From NCBI GenBank assembly GCA_016292335.1, contig JAECRX010000240.1, positions 1-12,970 of the forward strand: DNA of 12,970 nt. The letters run 5' to 3'. A model generated the notes under the pieces. It was not told the DNA's origin and searched no databases. It was given only the letters and a program-made list of their open reading frames with translations. Origin of the DNA: Candidatus Sifarchaeum subterraneum. GTDB taxonomy: Archaea; Asgardarchaeota; Sifarchaeia; Sifarchaeales; Sifarchaeaceae. This document shows positions 1 to 5,994 of the stretch, in pieces; positions within the stretch are counted from its first letter, which is position 1, and the number at the start of each line of letters is the position of its first letter. Both the position numbers and the translations under genes were made by a program.

Positions 1-1
1 A

Positions 2-133
2 GCTCCATGTCCACTAATAGAATTGAAATCAATGGGGGAGAGAGAGGAAAAAATTATTAGTTTATATCCTGGTAAATGTCGCGATTCATCTACTCCCCTA
101 AAGGGAGGAAGCATTCTCGCTCGAATCCTGTAA
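2..133 (+). CDS. C-terminal end of an unidentified protein (partial, runs off left edge)
   Basis: Reading frame 2 is open from the window edge to TAA at 131-133 and would give the last 43 residues of a protein, including segments such as CPLIELKSMGEREEK and YPGKCRDSSTPLKGG. The composition looks coding: two Cys, mixed charged and hydrophobic residues, and no low-complexity tract. Frame 1 is also open, but only to TAG at 58-60. Frame 3 stops almost at once. I do not recognise the family, and nothing can be said about function from this tail. It is followed by a long gene-poor gap. Confidence 0.4.
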   Translation, partial: APCPLIELKSMGEREEKIISLYPGKCRDSSTPLKGGSILARIL

Positions 134-526
134 GATGTGCCGAATGCAAGCTATAATAGGCATGAAGTAAAACTGATCTACTGATCGAAAATCATAAACT
201 GAAAATTGGAGAGTAATATAAGATTGCAGACCCTTTCAGCAATTTTCACTCATCTAGTTGGTTATCAACTAAAAAATTTCTTAAATCTTTAGTTCAAGCT
301 ACTGGGCAACAGGGAAGTTTATGAAAAATTTCAAATAAAAGGAAATCCGAATTGGCAAACATTAAGTTTTCTGTGGTAGAGAGGATTTTAGTCGCCTTGT
401 GTAAATAACTCAGAGATTCAAAGCAATCTGGATTATTCAAAGAAAAGTTTCTTTACGAAAATATAGATATGTACTGACATCAACATACCTCTACAAAACT
501 TAATAGTTACCCGAATTGTTTTTCCA
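134..526. other. Intergenic stretch with two small inverted repeats, no gene seen
   Basis: No convincing ORF on either strand; the sequence is AT-rich with frequent stops. Two short dyads are visible. AACTAAA (267-273) pairs with TTTAGTT (288-294) around a 14-nt loop. AAAGAAA (439-445) pairs with TTTCTTT (448-454) with almost no loop, so the second looks more like a DNA palindrome than an RNA hairpin. Either could mark the end of the upstream transcript, but neither has a clear T-run. Confidence 0.4.
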
Positions 527-530
527 AAAA

Positions 531-554
531 CTTTTTAAGAGCCTCCTTATATTG
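531..554 (+). promoter_or_regulatory. Candidate TATA boxes for the moxR-VWA unit
   Basis: Two archaeal TATA-like sequences lie upstream of the GTG at 600: CTTTTTAAG at 531-539 and CTTATATTG at 546-554. With the usual spacing of about 25 bp, transcription would start near 560 or 575, giving a leader of 25-40 nt. A GAGAGG run at 595-600 touches the GTG start and is too close to act as a normal Shine-Dalgarno for it. Confidence 0.35.
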
Positions 555-599
555 TTTTAAGACACTTTGTTCTCAGTTCTATGAATAATTCTCAGAGAG

Positions 600-1469
600 G
601 TGAATACAATAGCTAAACAACTAGCCGAAATGGCACATGAAATTCAATCTAGCTTCAAAATAGTCGGTCGTGACAAGGAGCTAAAAAAGGCTCTGGCAGC
701 AAAAATAGCAAATAAACATTTGTTGTTAGAGGGGGAAGTTGGCGTAGGCAAAACTACGCTAGCGATGGCTATTGGCAATTACTTTTCACAGGAACTTTAT
801 CGAATCGATGGTGATGACCGAGCAGGTCCATCGAAACTCGTAGGATATTTTGATCCTCCGATGGTTATTGATAAGGGTTACAATTGGCAAAGTTTCGTTA
901 CAGGTCCTCTAACCAGAGCAATGCTTGATGGGCAAATTTTATTCCTTAACGAACTAAACCGTCTACCAGAAGAGACACAAAATACTTTGCTTCCAGCGAT
1001 GGATGAACACATAGTATACATTCCAAAGCTAGGTGAAATCAACGCCGTAAATGGGTTTTATATAATTGCCACGCAGAATCCAGAAGAGCATGTAGGGACT
1101 ACTCCTCTTGGTGAGGCAATAAGAGATCGTTTTGTTTGGATAAAACTCGATTATCAATCTGAAGAAGAAGAAGAAAAAATTGTCGAAACCAGAACTGGTT
1201 GTTCTGATCCAGAAATAGTTAAAAACGCAGTTTCTATCGTTCGTGCCACCAGAGAACATAGCGACATACGAAGGGGTTCATCGGTTAGAGGCGCAATTGA
1301 TCTCACTGCAATTATCATGAATTACGAAGAAACAGACATCCAAACATGGATAGATACAGCGATTATGGCTTTGGCGACGAAGATTGAATTGGAAGATGGT
1401 GTCGAAAAAAGCATCGAAGATGTTATCACACAAATTGTGAGGGAATATTTCAAAAATTTCGTGAAATAG
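600..1469 (+). CDS. MoxR-family AAA+ ATPase
   Basis: A 289-residue MoxR-type AAA+ ATPase, the usual length for the family. The Walker A motif GEVGVGKT is at residues 45-52. Walker B is ILFLNELN (113-120), with Asn117 in place of the common Asp but the catalytic Glu118 kept. Sensor 1 lies in IIATQNP (155-161), and the arginine-finger region GEAIRDRF is at 171-178. Family members act as ATP-driven chaperones, often with a VWA partner, in metal insertion or complex maturation. The next gene, 23 bp downstream, encodes just such a VWA protein, so the two probably form one unit. The start is uncertain: GTG at 600 abuts a GAGAGG, while ATG at 630 (residue 11) lacks a Shine-Dalgarno. Both leave the ATPase core intact. 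The client cannot be inferred from neighbours. RavA/ViaA, CbbQ/CbbO and CoxD/CoxE pairs are analogues, not assigned orthologues. Confidence 0.9.
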   Translation: MNTIAKQLAEMAHEIQSSFKIVGRDKELKKALAAKIANKHLLLEGEVGVGKTTLAMAIGNYFSQELYRIDGDDRAGPSKLVGYFDPPMVIDKGYNWQSFVTGPLTRAMLDGQILFLNELNRLPEETQNTLLPAMDEHIVYIPKLGEINAVNGFYIIATQNPEEHVGTTPLGEAIRDRFVWIKLDYQSEEEEEKIVETRTGCSDPEIVKNAVSIVRATREHSDIRRGSSVRGAIDLTAIIMNYEETDIQTWIDTAIMALATKIELEDGVEKSIEDVITQIVREYFKNFVK

Positions 1470-1470
1470 A

Positions 1471-1486
1471 GGAGATATCAATCTCC
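1471..1486 (+). promoter_or_regulatory. Hairpin covering the ribosome binding site of the VWA gene
   Basis: GGAGAT (1471-1476) and ATCTCC (1481-1486) form a perfect 6-bp stem with loop ATCA in the gap between the MoxR stop (1467-1469) and the VWA ATG (1493). The 5' arm contains the only Shine-Dalgarno-like GGAG for that gene. Unfolded, the GGAG sits about 18 nt from the ATG, too far; folding would shorten the distance but pair the GGAG. Coupling to ribosomes ending the upstream gene is one way it could work. This is inference. Confidence 0.4.
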
Positions 1487-1492
1487 GATGAC

Positions 1493-2563
1493 ATGCGTGG
1501 GATTTTACCAACATGGAAATACTCCAAAGAAAAAAGGTTAGAAGCAGAAATCAAATCTGGTAAACGTTCACAAAAAGTATATGCAAAGTTAGCTCATGAC
1601 TTGGGTTATGCATCTATTTTAAAACTAACAAAAGAAGCAATCAAACACGAAAATGTTTCAGCCATTCTTGGACTAGCCCAAGCAAGCCAATATGCTGTAG
1701 CAGATGCAGTATCAAATGAACAGGGCGTAAAATTTTTTGTAAAACAACTTGACAAAGGCCTAGCTGCTGCGCCAGAACTTTTCTTCAGGTTAAGAACCAA
1801 TCTCTCTCCTAAATACCGCTCAATATATCGTAGACTCGCAAGGACACTAATACTCAGATCATCACTTAATATAAGCGGAAAAGGCTTAAGAGGAGAAATC
1901 TACAAAAAAACAGAATACTTTCCTGGCTTGGATGAATTCGATATTGAAGAAACATTAGAAAAATACATGGAAAGCGGTTTAAGTTCTACCCTGACCTATA
2001 AGGATATTGTCGGTCTAACACGACATGAAAGAAAAAAAGTGGGCATACTCATTTTTGATACGAGTGGAAGTATGTATGGCAAAAAAATGGTAAACGCAGC
2101 TTTGACAATAGCCGTTTTAGCGTATCACATGAGAAATGATGATTACGGAATTGTTTTATTCAACACTGAAGCAGAAACTATCAAAAAGCTGAAGGAAAGC
2201 ATATCAATAGATGATCTTGTGGATAAAATTTTAGAATCACAACCTGCGGGCTATACGAACATTGAGGATGCACTAAGAAAGGGGCTACAGGAGTTAAAAA
2301 AGGTCCCGAGAAAAAGAAAATGGGCAATATTGGTAACCGATGGTGATTATAATCGAGGCGGTGATCCAAGGCCTCTAGCCCGAAGTTTCCCGCAACTACA
2401 TGTAATACAACTGCCACATGCTGAAAAGCCCACCTTTGCCCCTGACCGTGGTGATCATGTATGTAAAGATTTAGCGAGAATTGGGAAAGGAAGATATGCT
2501 CATGTACATAAACACGAAGATATACCTAAAGTATTAATGAAAATGCTGAAAAGATTAGGTTAA
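1493..2563 (+). CDS. VWA-domain protein, partner of the MoxR ATPase
   Basis: A 356-residue protein. The N-terminal half (about 1-180) is helical, basic and unassigned. The C-terminal half is a von Willebrand factor A domain with a complete metal-ion-dependent adhesion site: DTSGSM at 189-194, the threonine in PAGYTN (Thr255) and Asp283 in VTDGD (281-285). Such proteins (CoxE-, ViaA-, CbbO-like) bind a divalent cation and pass the motion of a MoxR ATPase to a substrate complex. No signal peptide or membrane segment is visible, so it is probably cytoplasmic. It follows the MoxR gene by 23 bp on the same strand. The ATG at 1493 is the only in-frame standard start near the gap; its Shine-Dalgarno is distant and lies in a hairpin. 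The substrate is unknown. Confidence 0.85.
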   Translation: MRGILPTWKYSKEKRLEAEIKSGKRSQKVYAKLAHDLGYASILKLTKEAIKHENVSAILGLAQASQYAVADAVSNEQGVKFFVKQLDKGLAAAPELFFRLRTNLSPKYRSIYRRLARTLILRSSLNISGKGLRGEIYKKTEYFPGLDEFDIEETLEKYMESGLSSTLTYKDIVGLTRHERKKVGILIFDTSGSMYGKKMVNAALTIAVLAYHMRNDDYGIVLFNTEAETIKKLKESISIDDLVDKILESQPAGYTNIEDALRKGLQELKKVPRKRKWAILVTDGDYNRGGDPRPLARSFPQLHVIQLPHAEKPTFAPDRGDHVCKDLARIGKGRYAHVHKHEDIPKVLMKMLKRLG

Positions 2564-2567
2564 GGAA

Positions 2568-2587
2568 AAGAAAGATTTTTTTTTCTT
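2568..2587 (+). terminator. T-run terminator between the VWA gene and tRNA-Leu
   Basis: Nine consecutive T (2576-2584) follow the VWA stop at 2561-2563 and end 3 nt before the tRNA. AAGAAA (2568-2573) can also pair with TTTCTT (2582-2587). A T-run alone can end archaeal transcripts. I see no TATA box at the right distance for the tRNA, so the tRNA may instead be read from the upstream promoter and processed. Confidence 0.5.
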
Positions 2588-2697
2588 GCGGGGGTGTCCG
2601 AGCTGGTCAAAGGAGACAGGCTCAGGACCTGTTGGCGTAGAACATTTACTTAGTGATGCGCAAGCCTGCGCGGGTTCGAATCCCGCCCCCCGCACCA
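2588..2697 (+). tRNA. tRNA-Leu(CAG) with a 23-nt intron in the variable arm
   Basis: The acceptor arm GCGGGGG (2588-2594) pairs with CCCCCGC (2687-2693), followed by discriminator A and an encoded CCA (2695-2697). The D stem is TCC/GGA (2597-2599, 2612-2614). The anticodon stem ACAGG/CCTGT (2616-2620, 2628-2632) encloses loop CTCAGGA with anticodon CAG (2623-2625), reading the Leu codon CUG. The T arm is GCGGG (2670-2674), TTCGAAT, CCCGC (2682-2686). The region between anticodon and T stems is 37 nt, far longer than the roughly 14 nt of archaeal tRNA-Leu. Removing 2641-2663 restores an ordinary variable arm, TGGCGTAG joined to GCCTGC, and a mature length of 87 nt with CCA. Identity as Leu is supported by the long variable arm and the anticodon. 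Confidence 0.95.
2641..2663 (+). other. Bulge-helix-bulge intron in the tRNA-Leu variable arm
   Basis: The precursor folds as a bulge-helix-bulge motif. A 4-bp central helix, GCGT (2635-2638) with GCGC (2658-2661, one U-G pair), is flanked by 3-nt bulges AGA (2639-2641) and AAG (2662-2664). Cutting after the second base of each bulge excises exactly 2641-2663 and joins G2640 to G2664. Inside the intron, CATT (2643-2646) pairs with AGTG (2652-2655) around a 5-nt loop. The outer helix is weak (G2634-C2665 only), as in relaxed motifs. Archaeal tRNA splicing endonuclease would be the enzyme. The position is not the usual 37/38 site. Confidence 0.85.
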
Positions 2698-2709
2698 TCT
2701 CTATGCGCA

Positions 2710-2727
2710 ATAGGTTTTAGAACCTAT
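2710..2727 (+). other. Perfect 7-bp hairpin downstream of tRNA-Leu
   Basis: ATAGGTT (2710-2716), loop TTAG, AACCTAT (2721-2727). It begins 12 nt after the CCA. No T-run follows directly, so it may be a processing or termination aid rather than a classical terminator. Confidence 0.4.
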
Positions 2728-2813
2728 AAACAAGAATTCAAGGCTTTCGGCTAACAACAAGCAGTCAACTCTTTACAAAAAGAAAATAATCGTTTCAGTT
2801 AGGAATCCAGTTC

Positions 2814-2823
2814 TTTTTTTTTT
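2814..2823 (+). terminator. T10 run, plus-strand terminator candidate
   Basis: Ten consecutive T lie between the tRNA and the convergent methyltransferase gene. The run is long enough to end plus-strand transcription coming from the tRNA region. The rest of the 2698-2851 gap is AT-rich and shows no gene. Confidence 0.45.
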
Positions 2824-2851
2824 GAAGATAAGTCGTTAAAATGGCAAGTTC

Positions 2852-3482
2852 TTAAATTTTCCTTATTAAAAACATATTAACAAAATTTCCTGTGATTAAT
2901 TCAATTGAAATATCATCTCTTTTAAGAATGTGCTTAGGGTCTATATAATCAATTGTAAATCCATATTTTTCTTCATCATCTTTAATGCTCTTTTCATTCC
3001 ATTCTATAACACAGATTAAACCACTTACTTTCATAACTCTTATGCATTCATTGAGAGCAACCTCTCTATTTTTAATGTGCTGGAGAGTATCGTACATGAA
3101 TATGCCATCAAATGACTCATCAGGAAAATTAAGACGTTCTGCATTTAAATGCTGAAATTTTATCTTATCTTCTACACCAACAGCTCTTGCATTATCCTTC
3201 CAATCAGACATAGTAAATCCATGATGATGAGATTCATGTTTCCCGTCATGCTCACAATGATCTGTCTCATGGGGTTCCCATTCAGGGTCTTCTTCGGGTT
3301 GTCCTGTTAAAACATTAAAGCCATTTATTGCAAGTAAAATTGACATTGCTCCGAATACCCGTACCTATATCCAAAATCTTAGAACTTTTATCCAATCTAA
3401 GATTTTTAATCACTTTATCTATGAAATCAGCGTCCTTTATAAAATCTTCATGAATAACTTGCTTGTATTTTTCTAAACTCAT
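2852..3482 (-). pseudogene. Class I SAM-dependent methyltransferase, broken by one frameshift
   Basis: Two minus-strand frames join into one methyltransferase of about 209 residues. The first runs from ATG (3482-3480), after a GGGATGA ribosome site, through KILDIGTG. The second, starting near 3355, continues as FGAMSILLAINGF and ends at TAA (2854-2852). One extra base near 3356 separates them. Frame-corrected motif I is ILDIGTGFGAMS (about 36-47), and a later DESFDGIFMYDTLQH is typical motif II/III sequence. Between them is an unusual His-rich insertion with seven His and one Cys within 17 residues (about 71-87), a possible metal site. The reading frames on both sides of the break are otherwise clean, so this is a very recent mutation or a sequencing/assembly error. 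The substrate is unknown. The gene stands alone, convergent with the tRNA-Leu side. Confidence 0.8.
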
Positions 3483-3869
3483 AATTCATCCCTTTTACAT
3501 TTTATCTAACTAGGAATTGTCCATAGGACTAACCAAATTTTATTAGATTTTAGTGATCTTTAAATGCTTAATTGTATAATTACTCTACTATAAATGCAAA
3601 GTATTTACTTTAAGTGAATCAGTTGGCGGGTTCTAATGCTGGTTCGAATATCTTACACAGCATTACGTTGTTCAATATGTTTCAGAGCTTATAAGCAGAA
3701 ATGCCATGGAATTAACTAATCAGAAGAACGTTTAACCGAATTTGTCGAGTTTAGACTATCAGGAGTAAATTGAAATTAAGGTTTTGCAGATAAAAGAAGT
3801 TCAGAGAAGGGTTCGGCAAGGATTTTGCATAGCAAATCTGCAGAGTCTGGGCGAAGGCACACAATTAAT
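3483..3869. other. Gap between methyltransferase and glycosylase genes, with a folded region at 3785-3842
   Basis: No gene is convincing here. TGCAGAT (3785-3791) is the exact reverse complement of ATCTGCA (3836-3842), and within it TTTGC-ATA-GCAAA (3824-3836) forms a smaller hairpin sharing the boundary. The dyad lies just past the stop of the minus-strand glycosylase, so it could be a 3'-end structure for that transcript. Short TTCGAAT-type matches near 3644 resemble a tRNA T loop, but no stem supports a tRNA. Confidence 0.3.
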
Positions 3870-4508
3870 TTATTTTAATATTTTTCCAGTTTCAGTAAAC
3901 CATAAATACAAATCTAATTCTCCCAAACATAGATTTGATTCTCTTGCAATTTTTTTCAACAAATCCTCAATTTCAAGGTATTTTCTTTTTGTAAGCACAT
4001 TAGGCCTTTCAATTAATTTATAGCTTGTTAAGACATCGATTATATGAAAGTCTATGATTGCTAGATTATTATGGCCTATATTTCTGAGGAAATGACTCCC
4101 TTCTTTATAGCCGATTCCTTTCACATTCTTAGCTACCCATTCTCTTAGTTTATCCTCATCATTAAAGGATTTAATAATATCTTTTAGCGAATTCTTGTAT
4201 TTTCTTGCCTCTCCAATATATTCTGCTCTTTTATTAGGGTAGCGATAACCAAGTTCCTTTAACTTTTTTGCTAACTGAGGTTCAGGTAGAGTTAGAAAAC
4301 CATCCCCAATCTCATTCTGGATTTTTATGCTTTTTTCAGCATTGAAATTTGCAGTCAGAATGCAGAAGCAAAGTTCCTTAAAAATTTCGCTGCATGGCTT
4401 ACTACCTGCTTCTTTGAATTCTTTCATGCGGGCATCTATTAGTTTTTTTACTTCGCTCTTTTTTAAATTTTCAATATATTCCAATAATCTTTTCATATGC
4501 TTTATCAT
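3870..4508 (-). CDS. ogg: 8-oxoguanine DNA glycosylase/AP lyase, Ogg2 type
   Basis: A 212-residue protein, the length of the archaeal Ogg2 family (Methanocaldococcus-type N-glycosylase/DNA lyase). It removes 8-oxoguanine opposite C and cuts the strand through a Schiff base. The helix-hairpin-helix is VKGIGYKEGSHFLRN (129-143), with the likely catalytic lysine at Lys135. The catalytic aspartate is Asp153 in AIIDFHI; many relatives read DRH or DKH at this place, so Phe154 is a small deviation. The chain ends in WFTETGKILK with the C-terminal lysine characteristic of the family. The start codon ATG (4508-4506) has GAGGT just 2 nt upstream; ATG four codons later is an alternative with wide spacing. 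Its 5' end overlaps the open frame of the cas1-like stub by 38 bp. Confidence 0.9.
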   Translation of the reverse strand: MIKHMKRLLEYIENLKKSEVKKLIDARMKEFKEAGSKPCSEIFKELCFCILTANFNAEKSIKIQNEIGDGFLTLPEPQLAKKLKELGYRYPNKRAEYIGEARKYKNSLKDIIKSFNDEDKLREWVAKNVKGIGYKEGSHFLRNIGHNNLAIIDFHIIDVLTSYKLIERPNVLTKRKYLEIEDLLKKIARESNLCLGELDLYLWFTETGKILK

Positions 4509-4767
4509 CTACCTCGCAAGAAGACCCCATGCGTGAGCGTGGGGATGAACTGCGTTTTTTCAAAGTCCCGGCCAGCGCAGCTATCAAAGATTTTGTCAAC
4601 TTCCCCTCCCCAGCCAGAAACAACGTCTCAACGTCTTTGAAAGGATATACGGCCTCCTTTCCATTCGGGTATGTGATGATTAGAGCATTGCCTTTTTTGG
4701 CGAGTTTGTAGCCGAAATCTGTTAAGAAGATGATCAATTTGAACCCCTTTATATATGATCTTGACAT
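4471..4767 (-). pseudogene. cas1: Probable N-terminal stub of CRISPR integrase Cas1
   Basis: This 98-residue frame begins with about 57 residues (11-67, roughly 4737-4567) that follow the N-terminal beta domain of Cas1. There is a hydrophobic strand into DFGYKLAKKGNALII, then a GKEAVYPFKDVETLFLAGEG block corresponding to the conserved P-x-x-D-[VI] segment, then KLTKSLIAALA matching the S-x-x-[AL]-[IL] helix start. The match ends there. The catalytic C-terminal helical domain (Glu, His, Glu/Asp) is absent, and the remaining residues are basic read-through across a CRISPR-repeat-like hairpin into the glycosylase gene. A deletion joining cas1 to a repeat would produce this. The palindromic TATA CTTTATAAAG (4788-4797) sits about 25 bp before the ATG, suggesting a leaderless start. 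Identification is by pattern recall, so moderate. Confidence 0.5.
4523..4552 (-). repeat. Single CRISPR-repeat-like hairpin next to the cas1-like stub
   Basis: CCCCATGC (4525-4532), tetraloop GTGA, GCGTGGGG (4537-4544) form an 8-bp stem with one T-G pair. ATGAACTG (4545-4552) follows. A GC-rich CCCC/GGGG stem followed by ATGAAC is the layout of type I-E-like CRISPR repeats, although this stem is about 4 nt longer than the common 28-29-nt version. I find no second copy in the window, so there is no array. Alternatively it is a terminator hairpin on the plus strand, since TTTTTT lies at 4555-4560, but no plus-strand gene ends here. Confidence 0.45.
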
Positions 4768-4846
4768 GCCAATTTTTTAAGGATTTTCTTTATAAAGAGA
4801 ATGACTTAAATTGGCATATCTTTATATACAATTTCGATATGCCAAT
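4763..4846. promoter_or_regulatory. Three 11-bp boxes flanking TATA sequences in the divergent control region
   Basis: GACATGCCAAT (4763-4773), ATTGGCATATC (4810-4820) and GATATGCCAAT (4836-4846) are copies of one box, the middle one inverted. The second and third form a perfect 11-bp inverted repeat around the TATA-like TTTATATA (4821-4828), which points towards the glycerate operon. The first overlaps the ATG of the cas1-like stub, whose own TATA (CTTTATAAAG, 4788-4797) lies between boxes one and two. This is the layout expected of a repressor or activator controlling both directions. Confidence 0.55.
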
Positions 4847-4900
4847 AATTTGGAAATACAAATGCGAGTATGTAAAGGCGTTTTCTGGGGTTTAGAAAAT

Positions 4901-4936
4901 TTTATAATGGGGTTTCCCGATAGATTTTGTCGGAAA
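4901..4936 (+). promoter_or_regulatory. TATA box and 25-bp dyad before the glycerate operon (copy A)
   Basis: TTTATAAT (4901-4908) is a TATA-like box. It is followed at 4912-4936 by an imperfect dyad, with GTTTCCCGATAG on the left and TGTCGGAAA on the right. TTTCC(C)GA pairs with TCGGAAA with one bulged base. The same element, with one base change, occurs at 8731-8755 before another gene, in both cases 6-7 bp after the centre of a TATA-like sequence and so over the predicted start site. It may be an operator or a 5'-leader hairpin. A second possible stem, ACTCC (4938-4942) with GGAGT (4960-4964), would hide the ribosome site of the reductase gene. Confidence 0.55.
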
Positions 4937-4973
4937 GACTCCTCTACGATTTTATCAACGGAGTGGGTTAGTT

Positions 4974-5957
4974 TTGAAACCAAAGGTATATGTTTCGCGA
5001 GTAATCCCAAAGCCAGCTCTAGATATGATCGAAAAAGAGTGCGAAATGGGACTTAACGAAAGTGATGTCCCTCACACAAAGTCTGAATTAATAGAAAAAA
5101 TGAAAACGCTCGATGGGCTTGTCTGTTTACTTACAGACGAAATCGATGCTGAGATCTTAAAAACAGTGAAAGATGCCAATCCAAATTTTAAAGTGGTCAG
5201 CAATGTAGCGGTGGGCTATAACAACATCGACTGGAAAGCCGCCACTGAATTAGGTATCGCAGTATCTAATACACCAGGAGTACTAGATGACACAACGGGT
5301 GACTTCGCGTGGACCCTTCTCATGGCAATCGCTCGACGTGTTGTCGAGGCAGATAAGTACTTCCGCAAAAAGACATGGAAAGGCTGGGGAATTATGCAAT
5401 TCCTTGGTAGCGACGTCTACGGAAAAACGCTGGGCATTGTAGGGGTTGGACGTATAGGCTCCGTAGTAGCTAAACGAGCTCAAGGTTTTGATATGAAGGT
5501 TCTCTACACAGACGTTGCACGATTTGAGAACCTTGAAAAAGAATTAGGAATCCAATACGTGGACAAAGAGACACTTCTCAAAGAGAGCGACTATGTGACG
5601 TTACATGTTCCATTACTTCCCGACACAACGCACTATATTGGCGCAAAAGAACTAGAAATGATGAAAGAGACCGCCTATTTGATTAATGCATCGAGGGGAC
5701 CAGTGGTTGATGAGAAGGCTCTGGTTAAGGCTCTTCAAGAGAAAAAGATCGCTGGTGCTGCACTGGACGTCTTTGAAATGGAACCAGCAGCTGAGCCAGA
5801 ACTTTACGAAATGGACAACGTTGTATTAGCCCCTCATATAGCAAGCGCTTCCACAGAAACTCGAACTAAGATGGCGACCATGGCTGCTGAAAATGTGATT
5901 GCTGGCGTCAAGGGACTGAAACCACCAAATTGTGTAAATCCAGAAATTTTTGGATGA
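4974..5957 (+). CDS. Glyoxylate/hydroxypyruvate reductase (D-2-hydroxyacid dehydrogenase)
   Basis: A 327-residue member of the D-isomer-specific 2-hydroxyacid dehydrogenases, closest in pattern to archaeal glyoxylate reductases. The Rossmann motif GVGRIG is at 157-162. The catalytic triad is Arg241 (NASRGP), Glu270 (VFEMEP) and His288 (APHIAS), the same numbering as in the Pyrococcus enzyme. Asp180 at the end of the second strand (YTD) favours NADH over NADPH. It reduces glyoxylate to glycolate and/or hydroxypyruvate to D-glycerate; tartronate semialdehyde would also fit here, though the classical reductase for that (GlxR/GarR) is another family. The start is TTG at 4974, with GGAG about 10 nt upstream. 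It is first in a three-gene operon with the Gcl-like and Hyi-like genes, 37 bp before the next start. Confidence 0.9.
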   Translation: MKPKVYVSRVIPKPALDMIEKECEMGLNESDVPHTKSELIEKMKTLDGLVCLLTDEIDAEILKTVKDANPNFKVVSNVAVGYNNIDWKAATELGIAVSNTPGVLDDTTGDFAWTLLMAIARRVVEADKYFRKKTWKGWGIMQFLGSDVYGKTLGIVGVGRIGSVVAKRAQGFDMKVLYTDVARFENLEKELGIQYVDKETLLKESDYVTLHVPLLPDTTHYIGAKELEMMKETAYLINASRGPVVDEKALVKALQEKKIAGAALDVFEMEPAAEPELYEMDNVVLAPHIASASTETRTKMATMAAENVIAGVKGLKPPNCVNPEIFG

Positions 5958-5994
5958 CCCTCTAAAATTAAATCTAGAAAATGGAGAGAAGATT

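Noticed and set aside
1..60. Frame 1 reading at the left edge ending TAG at 58-60
   Set aside because: Shorter and more low-complexity (Gly, Glu, Arg) than the frame 2 reading that ends at 133. Both cannot be the gene end, and frame 2 looks more protein-like.
3625..3665. tRNA T-arm-like words (GGGTTCTAAT, GGTTCGAAT)
   Set aside because: No pairing T stem, acceptor or anticodon arm can be built around them, so neither a tRNA nor a clear tRNA fragment is supported.
3784..4023. Plus-strand ORF of 79 codons at the end of the glycosylase gene
   Set aside because: More than half is antisense to the glycosylase coding region; the rest covers an inverted repeat.
4523..4552. A CRISPR array
   Set aside because: Only one repeat-like unit is present; no second copy and no regular spacing exist in the window, so it is listed only as an orphan repeat-like hairpin.
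4811..5056. Plus-strand ORF of 81 codons before and into the reductase gene
   Set aside because: It spans the promoter dyads, overlaps the well-supported reductase start in another frame and resembles no family. It is better explained as leader sequence.
5950..5994. TTG start giving 15 extra residues on the Gcl-like protein
   Set aside because: No ribosome site, and the start would lie inside the upstream gene. ATG 5995 has GGAGAG at good spacing and matches the family N-terminus.
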